Below are positions 1 through 8,762 of a stretch of DNA of 64,000 bases, piece by piece; the stretch's first letter is position 1; each line of letters begins with the position of its first letter. The position numbers and the translations under genes were made by a program. The notes beneath the pieces are model-generated. The model was not told the DNA's origin, ran no database searches, and worked only from the letters and a program-made list of their open reading frames with translations. The stretch comes from Xylanimonas protaetiae (lineage in GTDB: Bacteria > Actinomycetota > Actinomycetes > Actinomycetales > Cellulomonadaceae), in NCBI RefSeq assembly GCF_004135385.1, contig NZ_CP035493.1, positions 3,229,440-3,293,439 on the forward strand. Direction: 5' to 3'.

Positions 1-2
1 CG

Positions 3-704
3 ATCGACGTCGGCGACGACGTCCACGACCCGATGCGCGCCGACGACGTCGTCGAGCAGCACGAGGGCGCCCCGGACCGCGGGGACCGGCACGTCGGCCT
101 GCTCAGCTTCGGGTCGCAGGTGCGCGCGTACTTCGGACGGTTCTTCCCCGAGCTGTTCGGGCCCGCGACGCTCGGCACCCGCCCGTGCACGGGCCCTGCC
201 TGGCGCGGGGACCCCTGGGCTCGCCAGACGACGACCACCGCCGTCGACCACGAGCCTCCTCCCGCCTCGCTCGCCGACGTGCTCGCGGGCGGCCCGGGCC
301 TGCCCGCGTGGGTCAACCTCTGGCGACGCACCGACGTGCTGGGCTTCCCGGTCGACTCCTACGCCGGGAGCCCCATCGACCGCGGGGCGGAGGAGGTCGA
401 CCGCGGCTCGTACCTGCTCGACGTCGACGGTCACAGCACCTACTGGCGCGCGCTGGCGTACGACCGGGGCTTCGCGGAGGTGCTGAGCCGGCTCGCGCCC
501 GTCCCGCCGCTCCCCCCGGCCCCTGCCGCCCCTCCTGCGGACGACGGGAACCACGTCCGCCAGGACGGCCGGCCGGCCCGCTGGCGCGCGTTCGCGGTCG
601 GGGGCGTGGCGGGCCTGCTCCTCGCCGGCGTCGGCGCGCGCTTGCCCCGGCGCGACGCCGTCCGGCGGTCCGCGCCGCGCCACGCGACCGCGGCGGACGC
701 CTAG
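3..704 (+). CDS. C-terminal part of an unrecognised membrane-anchored protein (5' truncated)
   Basis: The reading frame is already open at the left edge (from base 3), so the ATG at 33 is probably internal and the true start lies outside the window. The visible 230 or so residues have a soluble part rich in Trp and Tyr (a WVNLWRRTDVLGFPV stretch around residue 100), a Pro/Ala-rich linker, one hydrophobic segment near the C-terminus (FAVGGVAGLLLAGVGA) and a basic tail. The pattern recalls large actinobacterial membrane proteins with a hydrolase-like domain, but I do not recognise a named family and assign no function. It is followed by DUF1304 about 50 bp downstream on the same strand. Confidence 0.6.
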   Translation: MDVGDDVHDPMRADDVVEQHEGAPDRGDRHVGLLSFGSQVRAYFGRFFPELFGPATLGTRPCTGPAWRGDPWARQTTTTAVDHEPPPASLADVLAGGPGLPAWVNLWRRTDVLGFPVDSYAGSPIDRGAEEVDRGSYLLDVDGHSTYWRALAYDRGFAEVLSRLAPVPPLPPAPAAPPADDGNHVRQDGRPARWRAFAVGGVAGLLLAGVGARLPRRDAVRRSAPRHATAADA

Positions 705-757
705 GTCCGCCCGCAGGTGCGGTGGCGGGCGGGCGGTCCGTCCGCGACGATCGGGAC

Positions 758-1147
758 GTGCTCGCCCTCCTCGTCGTCGCGGCCCTGGTCGCCGCGCTGG
801 TCCACGTCTACATCTTCGTGCTCGAGACCCTGCGCTGGGAGGCCGAGGCGACCCGGCGGGTCTTCGGCACCACGGCGCAGGAGGCAGCCACGACCCGGCC
901 GCTCGCCGCGAACCAGGGTGTGTACAACCTCCTGCTGGCGCTCGTCGCCGCGGTCGGCGTCGTGCTGCTCCTGGCCGTGCGCGACGGCGACGCGGGTCCC
1001 GCGCTGGTCCTGGCGGCGTGCGGGTCGATGCTCGTCGCCGCGACCTACCTGGTCGCGACCGACCGCACGAAGGTGCGCGCGGCGGCCGTCCAGGGCACCG
1101 CACCGCTCGTCGCGGTGGTCGCGACGCTCGTGTGGCTGGCGGCCTGA
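758..1147 (+). CDS. DUF1304 family small membrane protein
   Basis: About 129 residues with four predicted membrane segments. The family hallmarks are visible: HVYIFVLETLRW in the first helix, a VFGTTAQEAATT stretch, LAANQGVYNLLLA in the middle, and a last helix ending LVWLAA. Length and order match DUF1304 proteins (about 120 residues, function unknown, inner membrane). The GTG at 758 was chosen because it places the first helix at the N-terminus as in the family; the longer frame upstream is Arg/Pro-rich shadow translation. It runs towards the dehydratase gene, leaving a 10-bp gap between convergent stops. Confidence 0.8.
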   Translation: MLALLVVAALVAALVHVYIFVLETLRWEAEATRRVFGTTAQEAATTRPLAANQGVYNLLLALVAAVGVVLLLAVRDGDAGPALVLAACGSMLVAATYLVATDRTKVRAAAVQGTAPLVAVVATLVWLAA

Positions 1148-1157
1148 CGGGCGACCG

Positions 1158-2789
1158 TCAGGTCACCGCCCCGACGTGCCACGGGATGAACTCCTCCGTG
1201 CCGATCGTCAGGCCGGCGATCTGGAGCTCCTCGGACACCGGGCGGCGGCCCGAGGCGACGTCGAGGATCAGGTCGAAGATCTCCCGGCCCACCTGCTCCA
1301 GGGTGGCGGTCCCGTCGACGATGCGGCCCGCGTTCACGTCCATGTCCTCGGACATCACGCTGTACATCGCGGTGTTGGTCGCGACCTTGATCGACGGCGT
1401 CGGGCGGCACCCGAACACCGACCCGCGGCCCGTCGTGAACACGACGACGTTGGCGCCGCCCGCCACCAGGCCCGTGACGGACACCGGGTCGTACCCGGGC
1501 GTGTCCATGAACACGAACCCCTCGTGCGGGGCCATGCGCTCCGCGTACTCGTACACGGCGGCCAGGTCGGCGCGCCCGCCCTTGGCGACCGCACCGAGCG
1601 ACTTCTCCAGGATGGTGGTCAGCCCGCCCGCCTTGTTGCCGGGCGAGGGGTTGTTGTCCATGCTGCCGCCGCCCGCGGCCGTGTACTGCTTCCACCATTC
1701 GATCCGGTCCAGGAGCCGCTCGGCGACGGCGGGGTCCGTGGCCCGGCGCGTCAGGAGGTGCTCGGCGCCGAACACCTCGGGCGTCTCGGCCAGCGCCGAC
1801 GTCGCCCCGTAGGCGACCAGGCGGTCGGAGGCCCAGCCGAGGGCCGGGTTCGCGGTGATGCCCGAGTACCCGTCCGAGCCGCCGCAGTTGAGCGCGAGCA
1901 CGAGCTCGGAGACGTCGCACTCGGTGCGCCGGCGCTCGTCGACCACGGGAAGCATGCGCTGGATCGCGGCCACCCCGGCGGCGACGGCGGCGCGCACGCC
2001 GCCCGACTCCTGGATCGTGAGCGACTCGACGAGCGTGTCGGCCGGGATGTCCGCGAGCACCGGGTCGACGGGCGGCGGCGGGGTGCCGACGCCCGGCATG
2101 CCGACGAACACGCCCTCGCGCGTCGTGAGCTGCTCGGTCAGCACCATCTCGCAGCCCAGGCCCAGCACCAGCAGCCCGGCGACGTTCGGGTGGGCGGCGT
2201 ACCCGCGCAGCGTGCGCAGCAGCAGCCGGCCGCCCTCGCTCGACGGCACCAGGCCGCACCCCGACTGGTGGGTCAGCGCGACGACGCCGTCGACGTTCGG
2301 GTAGGCGGCCAGCACCTGGGGCGTGAACTGCGCCGCGATCATCTTGGCCGTCGACGCCGAGCAGTTGACCGACGTCAGGATGGCGACGTAGCTGCGCGTG
2401 CCCACGCGCCCGTCGGCACGCCGGTACCCCTGGAACGTGGGCCGGGGCCCGTCGGGCACCGGCAGCTCGGTGTGCGAGCCGCCCAGCTCGTGGTCGCGGT
2501 GCCCCTCCTCGAACCCGAGGTTGTGGCCGTGCACGTGCTCGCCCGCCCGGATGGGCACGGTCGCCCTGCCGATGACCTGGCCGTACTTGTGCACGTCCGC
2601 CCCCGCGGCGACGTCGGTGAGCGCGACCTTGTGGCCGCGCGGCACCGCGCCGCGGATCGTCACGTCCTGGCCGTCGGCGGAGAGCACCTCGCCCGCCTGG
2701 AGGTCACGCGTCGCCACCGCGACGTCGTCGCCGTGGTGGAGCGCGAGCAGGCCGCCCTGGGACAGCGTGCGCGGCACGTCGATGGTCAC
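1158..2789 (-). CDS. UxaA/GarD-family sugar-acid dehydratase (altronate or galactarate dehydratase type)
   Basis: 543 residues, about the size of altronate dehydratase. An N-terminal SAF-like domain (residues about 1-95, with HHGDDVAVATRDL and GHKVALTDVAAG) is joined to the UxaA catalytic domain (GVVALTHQSGCG near residue 205, LALNCGGSDGYSG near 335, DNNPSPGNKAGGLTTI near 420). The family dehydrates hexaric/hexonic acids to 2-keto-3-deoxy acids with a metal cofactor in the cytoplasm. With the GH115 alpha-glucuronidase 2 kb away it fits hexuronate catabolism, but altronate versus galactarate cannot be settled by eye. A LacI-type palindrome sits 26-39 bp upstream of the ATG. Confidence 0.85.
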   Translation of the reverse strand: MTIDVPRTLSQGGLLALHHGDDVAVATRDLQAGEVLSADGQDVTIRGAVPRGHKVALTDVAAGADVHKYGQVIGRATVPIRAGEHVHGHNLGFEEGHRDHELGGSHTELPVPDGPRPTFQGYRRADGRVGTRSYVAILTSVNCSASTAKMIAAQFTPQVLAAYPNVDGVVALTHQSGCGLVPSSEGGRLLLRTLRGYAAHPNVAGLLVLGLGCEMVLTEQLTTREGVFVGMPGVGTPPPPVDPVLADIPADTLVESLTIQESGGVRAAVAAGVAAIQRMLPVVDERRRTECDVSELVLALNCGGSDGYSGITANPALGWASDRLVAYGATSALAETPEVFGAEHLLTRRATDPAVAERLLDRIEWWKQYTAAGGGSMDNNPSPGNKAGGLTTILEKSLGAVAKGGRADLAAVYEYAERMAPHEGFVFMDTPGYDPVSVTGLVAGGANVVVFTTGRGSVFGCRPTPSIKVATNTAMYSVMSEDMDVNAGRIVDGTATLEQVGREIFDLILDVASGRRPVSEELQIAGLTIGTEEFIPWHVGAVT

Positions 2790-2814
2790 GGTCGATCTTC
2801 CCCTGCGTCAGACA

Positions 2815-2828
2815 TGGAAACGTTTTCA
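2815..2828. promoter_or_regulatory. LacI-family operator-like palindrome upstream of the UxaA gene
   Basis: TGGAAACGTTTTCA is a near-perfect 14-bp palindrome with a central CG, the hallmark of LacI/GalR-family operators (one mismatch between the arms). It lies 26 bp upstream of the dehydratase ATG, well placed for repression. No classical LacI regulator is encoded nearby; the only regulator with a LacI-type sensor here (22.9-24.0 kb) has a DeoR DNA-binding domain. Confidence 0.6.
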
Positions 2829-2881
2829 CCCTCCACGCTATCGCACCCGGAGGCCCCGCGCGGAAGCCTCTGGCCGCCGTC

Positions 2882-3982
2882 GTGGTTGCGCACGTCGTGC
2901 ACACGTTCCCGCCCGCCGCCGACGTCGTCGTCATCGGCGCCGGTCAGGCCGGGCTCTCGGCGGGCTTCCACCTGCTGCGCCGCGGGTTCGCGCCCGCGGC
3001 CACCGCGCCTCCGGGCGCCCGCACGTTCCTCATGCTCGACGGCGAGGACGGTCCCGGCGGCGCCTGGCGGCACCGCTGGCGGTCGCTGCGCATGAGCACG
3101 GTGAACGACATCTACGACCTGCCCGGCATCGAGCAGCGGGACGTCGACCCGGAGTCGCCGAGCGTCGACGTCCTGCCCGCCTACTTCGCCGACTACGAGC
3201 GCGAGCTCGGCCTCGCCGTCGTCCGCCCGGCCCGGGTGCGGCAGGTCCGCTGGGACGACGACGGCGAGCACGTCGTCGTCGAGACCGCGGGCGGCCCGAG
3301 CGTGCGCGCCCGGGCGGTCGTCAACGCGACGGGCACCTGGTCGAAGCCGTTCTGGCCGCACTACCCCGGCCAGGAGACCTTCCGCGGCCGCCAGCTCCAC
3401 ACGGCGGACTACGTCCGCGCCGAGGACTTCGCCGGGCAGCGCGTCGGCGTCGTCGGGGGCGGGATCAGCGCGCTCCAGCTCATGGAGGAGATCAGCCACG
3501 TGGGCTCGACGACGTGGTTCACGCGCCGCGAGCCCGTGTTCGTCGACGGCGAGTTCGGCCCCCGGTCCGGGCACGACGCCGTCGCGCGCGTCGAGGAGCG
3601 GGTGCGCGCCGGGCTGCCGCCGCTGTCGGTCGTCGCCGCGACGGGGCTCGTCAAGACCCCGTACGTCCGCGCCCTCGAGGACCGCGGGCTCCTGGTGCGC
3701 CACCCCATGTTCGCGCGCATCGTGCCGGACGGCGTCGTCATGCCCGACGGCACGACGGTCGGCCTGGACGTCCTCTTCTGGAACACGGGCTTCCGCGCGG
3801 CGCTCGACCACCTGCGCCCCCTGCGCCTGCGCGAGCCCGGCGGCGGCATCCGCATGGACGGCACGCAGGTCGCGGGCGAGCCGCGCGTGCACCTCGTCGG
3901 GTACGGGCCGTCGTCGTCGACCGTGGGCGCGAACCGCGCCGGGCGCGACGCCGTCAACGCCCTGGTGCGCCACCTCGCGTGA
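2882..3982 (+). CDS. FAD/NAD(P)-binding flavoprotein monooxygenase-like protein (CzcO/TrkA type)
   Basis: 366 residues. An FAD-binding GxGxxG sits at the N-terminus (VVIGAGQAGLSAG, about residues 16-28), then GGAWRHRWRSLRM near 60, a typical feature of class B flavin monooxygenase-like proteins. A second dinucleotide motif (VGVVGGGISALQL) falls near 190 and the C-terminal segment is VGYGPSSSTVGANRAGR. The family oxidises small molecules with NAD(P)H, FAD and O2; the substrate is unknown. The GTG start at 2882 is the first plausible one and has only a weak ribosome-binding site. It is divergent from the dehydratase gene. Confidence 0.75.
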   Translation: MVAHVVHTFPPAADVVVIGAGQAGLSAGFHLLRRGFAPAATAPPGARTFLMLDGEDGPGGAWRHRWRSLRMSTVNDIYDLPGIEQRDVDPESPSVDVLPAYFADYERELGLAVVRPARVRQVRWDDDGEHVVVETAGGPSVRARAVVNATGTWSKPFWPHYPGQETFRGRQLHTADYVRAEDFAGQRVGVVGGGISALQLMEEISHVGSTTWFTRREPVFVDGEFGPRSGHDAVARVEERVRAGLPPLSVVAATGLVKTPYVRALEDRGLLVRHPMFARIVPDGVVMPDGTTVGLDVLFWNTGFRAALDHLRPLRLREPGGGIRMDGTQVAGEPRVHLVGYGPSSSTVGANRAGRDAVNALVRHLA

Positions 3983-4011
3983 CGGCCCTCGGCCGGTGGC
4001 CGCACGGAGGG

Positions 4012-4734
4012 TCAGACGGTGGCGGGCACCGGCGTCCCGGGGAACAGCGCGCGGTACTGCGTGGCGTACTGCCGCCTGCCGACCAGCCGGTACAGGAGCC
4101 GGACCGGCCGCGGCAGCGCCGCGAAGAACGCGGCCCGGTCGGCGGGCGAGGAGCTCGCCAGCAGCATCCCGAGCTGCGGCATCATGCGCGACCGCGGGAT
4201 CGCGTCCATGCCGTGCTCGGCGAGCGCCTCCCACTCGCGCTGCGTGAACACGCGCTCGACGACGGGGACCACCTCGACCACCTCCCGGCGCAGGTGGACC
4301 TTGAGCACGTCGAGCGTGCGGGCGTAGGCGTCGGCGAGCTGCTCGCCGAGCGCCGGGTCGGCCGTGGTGCGCCAGGCCGCGAGCAGCGGGCCGGCCTCGT
4401 GCAGGAGCCCCTGCACCTGGGCGTGGTGCGCGCGCATCTGGGCGACGTGGAGGGCGCACGCGGGGGCGCGCTTCTCCAGCTTGTCCCACATGAGCTCGTC
4501 CTCGCCCTCGTGGTGGACGTGGAGCGTGGCGTCGAGGTCGGCGAGCCAGGACCCCACGAACGCGCTGCGCGCCGTGTCCCCCGCGCGGACCCCGCGCACG
4601 AGCGGCGGCGCCTGCTCGTACGCCCAGAGGAACGCGTTGTGCACGATCCGCATGTCGTCGCCCTGGCACAGGCGCGGTCCGGCAGGAACAGGGGGGACGG
4701 TCTCTCCGGGCGCGGAGACGTAGAAGTCGCTCAC
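4012..4734 (-). CDS. Hemerythrin HHE-domain protein
   Basis: 240 residues, mostly helical. Metal-ligand features of hemerythrin-like cation-binding domains are visible: an early His (RIVHNAFLWA), HVHHEGEDELMWDKL with the HxxxE pattern (about residues 72-86), HVAQMRAHHAQV near 100, and KVHLRREVVEVVPVVERVF near 145, i.e. paired His/Glu ligands on an antiparallel bundle. Such proteins bind a di-iron centre and are linked to O2/NO sensing or oxidative-stress handling. The C-terminal 80 residues (RSRMMPQLGMLLAS, YRLVGRRQYATQYRALFPG) are an actinobacterial extension without an obvious motif. Confidence 0.85.
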   Translation of the reverse strand: MSDFYVSAPGETVPPVPAGPRLCQGDDMRIVHNAFLWAYEQAPPLVRGVRAGDTARSAFVGSWLADLDATLHVHHEGEDELMWDKLEKRAPACALHVAQMRAHHAQVQGLLHEAGPLLAAWRTTADPALGEQLADAYARTLDVLKVHLRREVVEVVPVVERVFTQREWEALAEHGMDAIPRSRMMPQLGMLLASSSPADRAAFFAALPRPVRLLYRLVGRRQYATQYRALFPGTPVPATV

Positions 4735-4929
4735 GCGGGGAAGGGACGGGCGGGCACGGCGTCTGATACGTCGGCTGGCGCCGTCGGGCGACCTCCGGCA
4801 CGGTGGCCGGGACGGTCACCCCGAGCGATCCATGCCGATCACTGCGCCCCAGCCCGCCGCCGGTGTGACTCCCCCACGCTGGAGCCCTAGTCTCGCCACG
4901 TCACCCCAGTCCTCGAAGGAGAGCCCCCC

Positions 4930-7824
4930 ATGCGCACGACCAGCGCCGTCAGCCACAGCGCTATCCGTCCGGTGTCGATCGTCGTCGAGCCGTCGGCGTT
5001 CGAGGGCGTCACGGTCGTCGCCGCGAAGGTGGCCGCCGACCTCGAGCGCATCACCGGCACGGCCCCCGCCGTCGTCGACGCCCCGCGCGCCGCCGCGACG
5101 CCGACCGTGGTGCTCGCCGCGACGCTCGGCCGCTCCCCGCTGGTCGACGAGCTCGTCGCCGCGGGCCGCCTCGACGTCGCCGACGTCGCAGGCAGGCGCG
5201 AGGTCTACGCCGTGACGCTCGTCGAGTCGCCCTTCGCCGACGCCCCCGACGTCGAGCGCGCGCTCGTCGTCGTCGGCTCCGACAAGCGCGGGACGATCTA
5301 CGGGCTCTTCTCCCTCTCCGAGCAGGCGGGCGTGTCGCCGCTGCACTACTGGGGCGACGTGGCGCCGCAGGCGCGCGAGCTCGTCGAGCTGGGCGAGACG
5401 ACGGCCACGCGCGAGCCGTCCGTGAAGTTCCGCGGCCTGTTCATCAACGACGAGTGGCCGTGCTTCGGCACCTGGACGTCTCAGCACTTCGGCGGGTTCA
5501 CGGCCGACATGTACGACCACGTCTTCGAGCTGATCCTGCGCCTCAAGGGCAACTACCTGTGGCCGGCGATGTGGACGTCGAGCTTCGCGCTCGACGGGCC
5601 CGGGTCGCTCAACGAGGAGCTCGCCGACATGTACGGCATCGTCGTCGGCGCCTCGCACCACGAGCCGTGCCTGCGCGCGTCGGAGGAGTGGGACATCGTC
5701 CGCGGCCCGGACACGCCCTACGGGAACGAGTGGAACTACCTCACCAACCGCGAGGGCCTGCTGCGCTACTGGGAGGACGGCCTCAAGCGCTCGGGGCGCT
5801 ACGAGAAGATCGTCATGCTCGGCATGCGCGGCGAGCGCGACTCCGAGCTGCTCGGCGAGGACGCCGGCCTCCAGGCGAACATCGACCTGCTCAAGGACGC
5901 GATCACCGAGCAGCGCCGGCTCGTGGCCCAGCACGCCCCGGGCGCCACCGAGATGCTCGCCCTCTACAAGGAGGTCGAGGAGTACTACTACGGCTCCGAC
6001 ACCGTGCCCGGCCTGCGCGGCTGGGAGGGGCTCGACGGCGTGACGCTCATGTTCTGCGAGGACAACTTCGGCTTCATGCGCTCGCTGCCTGCGACCGACG
6101 CCGAGCGTCGCAGCGCCGGCATGTACTACCACTTCGACTACCACGGCGGCCCCGTGAGCTACGAGTGGATGCCGTCGACGTCGTTCGAGCGCACGCACGA
6201 CCAGATGTCGCTCGCGTTCGACCACGGCGTGCGCGACGTGTGGGTGGTCAACCTGGGCGACCTCAAGTTCAACGAGGTGCCCTTCGCGTTCTTCATGGCC
6301 ATGGCGTACGACATGGACGCGTACGGCAACGGCACCCGGACGGCCGCGGCCGACTTCACGGCGTCCTGGCTGGACGCGACCTTCCCTGCCGCGGCGCCGG
6401 ACGTGCGCGCCACGATCGGCGAGGTGCTGCACGGCTACCTGCGTCTCAACGCGATGCGCCGCCCCGAGGCCCTCAACGAGCACGTCTACGCGGCCGCCCA
6501 CTTCCAGGAGGCGGACCGCATGCTCGCGCGCGCCGACGCCGTCGACGCCGCGAACGCCGCGGTGGTCGCCGCGCTCGAGGCGCTCGACGACGACGGCCGC
6601 ACCCTGCTGGCCTACACCTCCCTCGTGGGGCTCCCGGCGCGCGCCTCGCTCAACCTGCTGCGCCTGCACGTCAACGCCGCGAAGAACGCCCACTACGCCC
6701 GCCAGGCCAAGCCCGTCGCCAACGCCTACGCCGGCCGGGTCACCGAGGCCGTCGCGACCGACCGCGCGATCGGCGACGAGATCCGCGAGCTCGCCGGCGG
6801 CAAGTGGACGGGCCACGAGCAGGAGGCGCACGTCGGCTTCACCGGCTGGAACGAGGACGGGTCGCGCTACCCGGTCCGCCACGTCGTCGAGCCCATGGGG
6901 CACGAGCCGCGGCTCTCCGTCTCCCGTGCCGACGCCGTCCCGACGTACCACCGCCAGTACGGCCGCCCCATGGAGGTCGTCGTCGACGACTTCTGCGTCG
7001 CCGGCGAGACGGCGGTCGCGATCGAGATCGCGAACGACGGCGTCGGGTCGCTCGCGTGGACGCTCGAGGGCGGCGAGGACGTCCCCTGGCTCGGCGTGTC
7101 CGCGCGCTCCGGCTCCGCGGTCGCCCAGGACGTCGTCGTGCTCACGTGCGACCGCGCGCTGCTATCCGCGACGACGCAGACCGTGCGCCTGCTGGTCCGC
7201 GTCGGCGCGGCCCAGCCGCACCAGGTCTCGACCGTCGCGGTCGTCGTCTCCGGGCGCGCCGTCGACACGGCCGGCCTGCCGGCGGGCACGTTCCTGCCCG
7301 GCCGTGACGGCGTCGTCGCGATCGACGCCCAGCACGCGGCCGCGTCGACGTCCGTCGACGGCGCCGCGTTCGTCGAGCTGCCGCGCGGCGGCCGCGACGG
7401 CTCGGCGATGCGCGTCCTGCCGACGACGGCGCCCGCGTTCGAGGTCGGCGCGCCCGCGCCGACGCTGACGTACCGGTTCCTGGCCGAGACGACCGGCGAG
7501 TACGACGTCGACGTGTGGCAGGTGCCCACGGGCGTCGTCGTGCGCGGCACGTCGCTGCGGTACACGCTGGGCGGCGCGGTGGTCGAGGCGGTCGCCGCCG
7601 ACGTCAACGCCGGCGAGCCGGGCGACGCCCGCTGGGCGCGCCCCGTGGTCGAGAACATCCGCGTGACCACCTCGCGGACGCGCTTCGAGGCCGGGGTCGC
7701 CGAGCTGACGCTGGGCGCGCTGGACCCGAACCTCGTCGTCGAGCGGATCGTCGTGCGGCCCGCAGGCGTCGTGCTGCCGGCGTCGGCGCTGGGGCCGCGC
7801 GAGAGCGCCCGCGTCCAGGCCTGA
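4930..7824 (+). CDS. Glycoside hydrolase family 115 (xylan alpha-1,2-glucuronidase)
   Basis: 964 residues, matching GH115 enzymes, which remove (4-O-methyl)glucuronic acid from xylan. Recognisable family blocks: YGLFSLSEQAGVSPLHYWGD near 120, KFRGLFINDEWPCFG near 165, RLKGNYLWPAMWTSSF near 205, GMRGERDSELLGED near 298, MFCEDNFGFMRSLP near 375, YHFDYHGGPVSYEWM near 400 and VWVVNLGDLKFNEVPFAFF near 440. The last third is a beta-rich Gylcosyl_hydro_115 C-terminal region. No signal peptide is seen, suggesting intracellular action on imported oligosaccharides. The ATG at 4930 has a good AAGGAG ribosome-binding site 9 nt upstream. Confidence 0.92.
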   Translation: MRTTSAVSHSAIRPVSIVVEPSAFEGVTVVAAKVAADLERITGTAPAVVDAPRAAATPTVVLAATLGRSPLVDELVAAGRLDVADVAGRREVYAVTLVESPFADAPDVERALVVVGSDKRGTIYGLFSLSEQAGVSPLHYWGDVAPQARELVELGETTATREPSVKFRGLFINDEWPCFGTWTSQHFGGFTADMYDHVFELILRLKGNYLWPAMWTSSFALDGPGSLNEELADMYGIVVGASHHEPCLRASEEWDIVRGPDTPYGNEWNYLTNREGLLRYWEDGLKRSGRYEKIVMLGMRGERDSELLGEDAGLQANIDLLKDAITEQRRLVAQHAPGATEMLALYKEVEEYYYGSDTVPGLRGWEGLDGVTLMFCEDNFGFMRSLPATDAERRSAGMYYHFDYHGGPVSYEWMPSTSFERTHDQMSLAFDHGVRDVWVVNLGDLKFNEVPFAFFMAMAYDMDAYGNGTRTAAADFTASWLDATFPAAAPDVRATIGEVLHGYLRLNAMRRPEALNEHVYAAAHFQEADRMLARADAVDAANAAVVAALEALDDDGRTLLAYTSLVGLPARASLNLLRLHVNAAKNAHYARQAKPVANAYAGRVTEAVATDRAIGDEIRELAGGKWTGHEQEAHVGFTGWNEDGSRYPVRHVVEPMGHEPRLSVSRADAVPTYHRQYGRPMEVVVDDFCVAGETAVAIEIANDGVGSLAWTLEGGEDVPWLGVSARSGSAVAQDVVVLTCDRALLSATTQTVRLLVRVGAAQPHQVSTVAVVVSGRAVDTAGLPAGTFLPGRDGVVAIDAQHAAASTSVDGAAFVELPRGGRDGSAMRVLPTTAPAFEVGAPAPTLTYRFLAETTGEYDVDVWQVPTGVVVRGTSLRYTLGGAVVEAVAADVNAGEPGDARWARPVVENIRVTTSRTRFEAGVAELTLGALDPNLVVERIVVRPAGVVLPASALGPRESARVQA

Positions 7825-7827
7825 GCG

Positions 7828-7861
7828 CCGCCGGGAGGTCGCCGCGGCGGCCTCCCGGCGG
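7828..7861. terminator. Bidirectional terminator-like hairpin between convergent genes
   Basis: An 11-bp perfect stem, CCGCCGGGAGG (7828-7838) with CCTCCCGGCGG (7851-7861), and a 12-nt loop. It sits just after the GH115 stop and just before the end of the convergent 89-residue gene. There is no strong T tract on either strand. Confidence 0.6.
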
Positions 7862-7867
7862 AGCCGG

Positions 7868-8137
7868 TCAGTGGTTCCGCAGGGCGCTGACGAGCTCGCC
7901 CTTCCTCATCGTCGAGCGGCCCGCGATGCCCACCTCGGAGGCCTTCTTGCGCAGGTCCGCCACCGTCCAGTCCTCGTAGCTGCCGGACCTGCCGCCCTTG
8001 CGGCCCACCGACGACCTGCCGCGGGCCGCGGCGGCGTTCGCGATCCGCGCGGACTTCTCCTTGCTGTTGCCCTCCGCGCGGAGCTCCTCGTACAGCTCCT
8101 CGTCCTTGACGCTGGGGCCTGGGCTACGTCGCGGCAT
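7868..8137 (-). CDS. Small basic protein with Rho-N/SAP-like C-terminal motif (DUF7218-type)
   Basis: 89 residues. The N-terminal half has KDEELYEELRAEGNSKEKSARIANAAA, as in small actinobacterial stress-associated proteins; then comes a Gly/Lys/Ser linker; the C-terminal WTVADLRKKASEVGI and MRKGELVSALRNH form a helix-extended-helix of the Rho N-terminal/SAP type, which binds nucleic acid. Function is unknown; a nucleoid- or RNA-associated role is inferred only from the motif. The ATG is preceded by GAGGAGG. Confidence 0.75.
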   Translation of the reverse strand: MPRRSPGPSVKDEELYEELRAEGNSKEKSARIANAAAARGRSSVGRKGGRSGSYEDWTVADLRKKASEVGIAGRSTMRKGELVSALRNH

Positions 8138-8222
8138 GGTGCCCTCCTCGTGATCGGTTGCGTCTCTCCACCGTCACGCGACCGCCGGGCACTCGCACGC
8201 CCGCGAGCGCCGGCCGCGGCCC

Positions 8223-8669
8223 TCAGCCGGCCGGCTCCAGGAGGAAGATCGGTATCAGGCGCTCGGTCTTCGCCTGGTACACGGCGTACTGCGCCCAGGT
8301 CTCGACCGCGTACTGCCACCACTGCGCCCGCTCGTCCCCGGACAGCTCGCGTGCGACGTACGCCGTGCGGTGCGCGCCGTCCTGGAGCTCCACCTCGGGG
8401 TGGGCGCGCAGGTTGTGCACCCACTGCGGGTGCGTGGGCGCTCCGCCGCGCGACCCGACGACGAGGTACCTGCCGTCCTTCTCGACGCGCATGAGCGGCG
8501 TCTTGCGGATCTTGCCGGACCGCGCACCGCGGTTCGTGACGACGATGATCGGGTCGTTCGTGCCCCGCAGGACGTTCGCGTCCGCGCCGTCCGAGGCCTC
8601 GAACGCCTCGACCTGGTCGCGGACCCAGCCCCGCGTGCTCGGGACGTACTCCCCTTCGAGATTGCTCAT
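8223..8669 (-). CDS. Nitroreductase-family deazaflavin (F420)-dependent oxidoreductase
   Basis: 148 residues, the size of Ddn-type F420H2-dependent reductases with a split beta-barrel fold. Family features: NDPIIVVTNRGARSGKIRKTPLMRVEKDGRYLVVGSRGG (in pieces around residues 38-75), HPQWVHNLRAHPEVELQDG, and YAVYQAKTERLIPIFLLEP at the end. These enzymes transfer hydride from F420H2 to quinones or nitro compounds. The start is placed at MSNLEGEY; a Met three codons upstream is also possible. Confidence 0.85.
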   Translation of the reverse strand: MSNLEGEYVPSTRGWVRDQVEAFEASDGADANVLRGTNDPIIVVTNRGARSGKIRKTPLMRVEKDGRYLVVGSRGGAPTHPQWVHNLRAHPEVELQDGAHRTAYVARELSGDERAQWWQYAVETWAQYAVYQAKTERLIPIFLLEPAG

Positions 8670-8762
8670 GCCACGCACGCTACCGGGAGGCGGCGGCCGC
8701 GAGGCCGGGTCTCCGGCGCCGGCGCGCGAGACGGGCCCGGCGCCCGTGGCGGACCGGCCCGG

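Noticed and set aside
717-3095. 792-codon open frame on the plus strand across the UxaA-type gene
   Set aside because: Arg/Pro/Ala-rich shadow of the minus-strand dehydratase; no family pattern, and high GC gives long open antisense frames.
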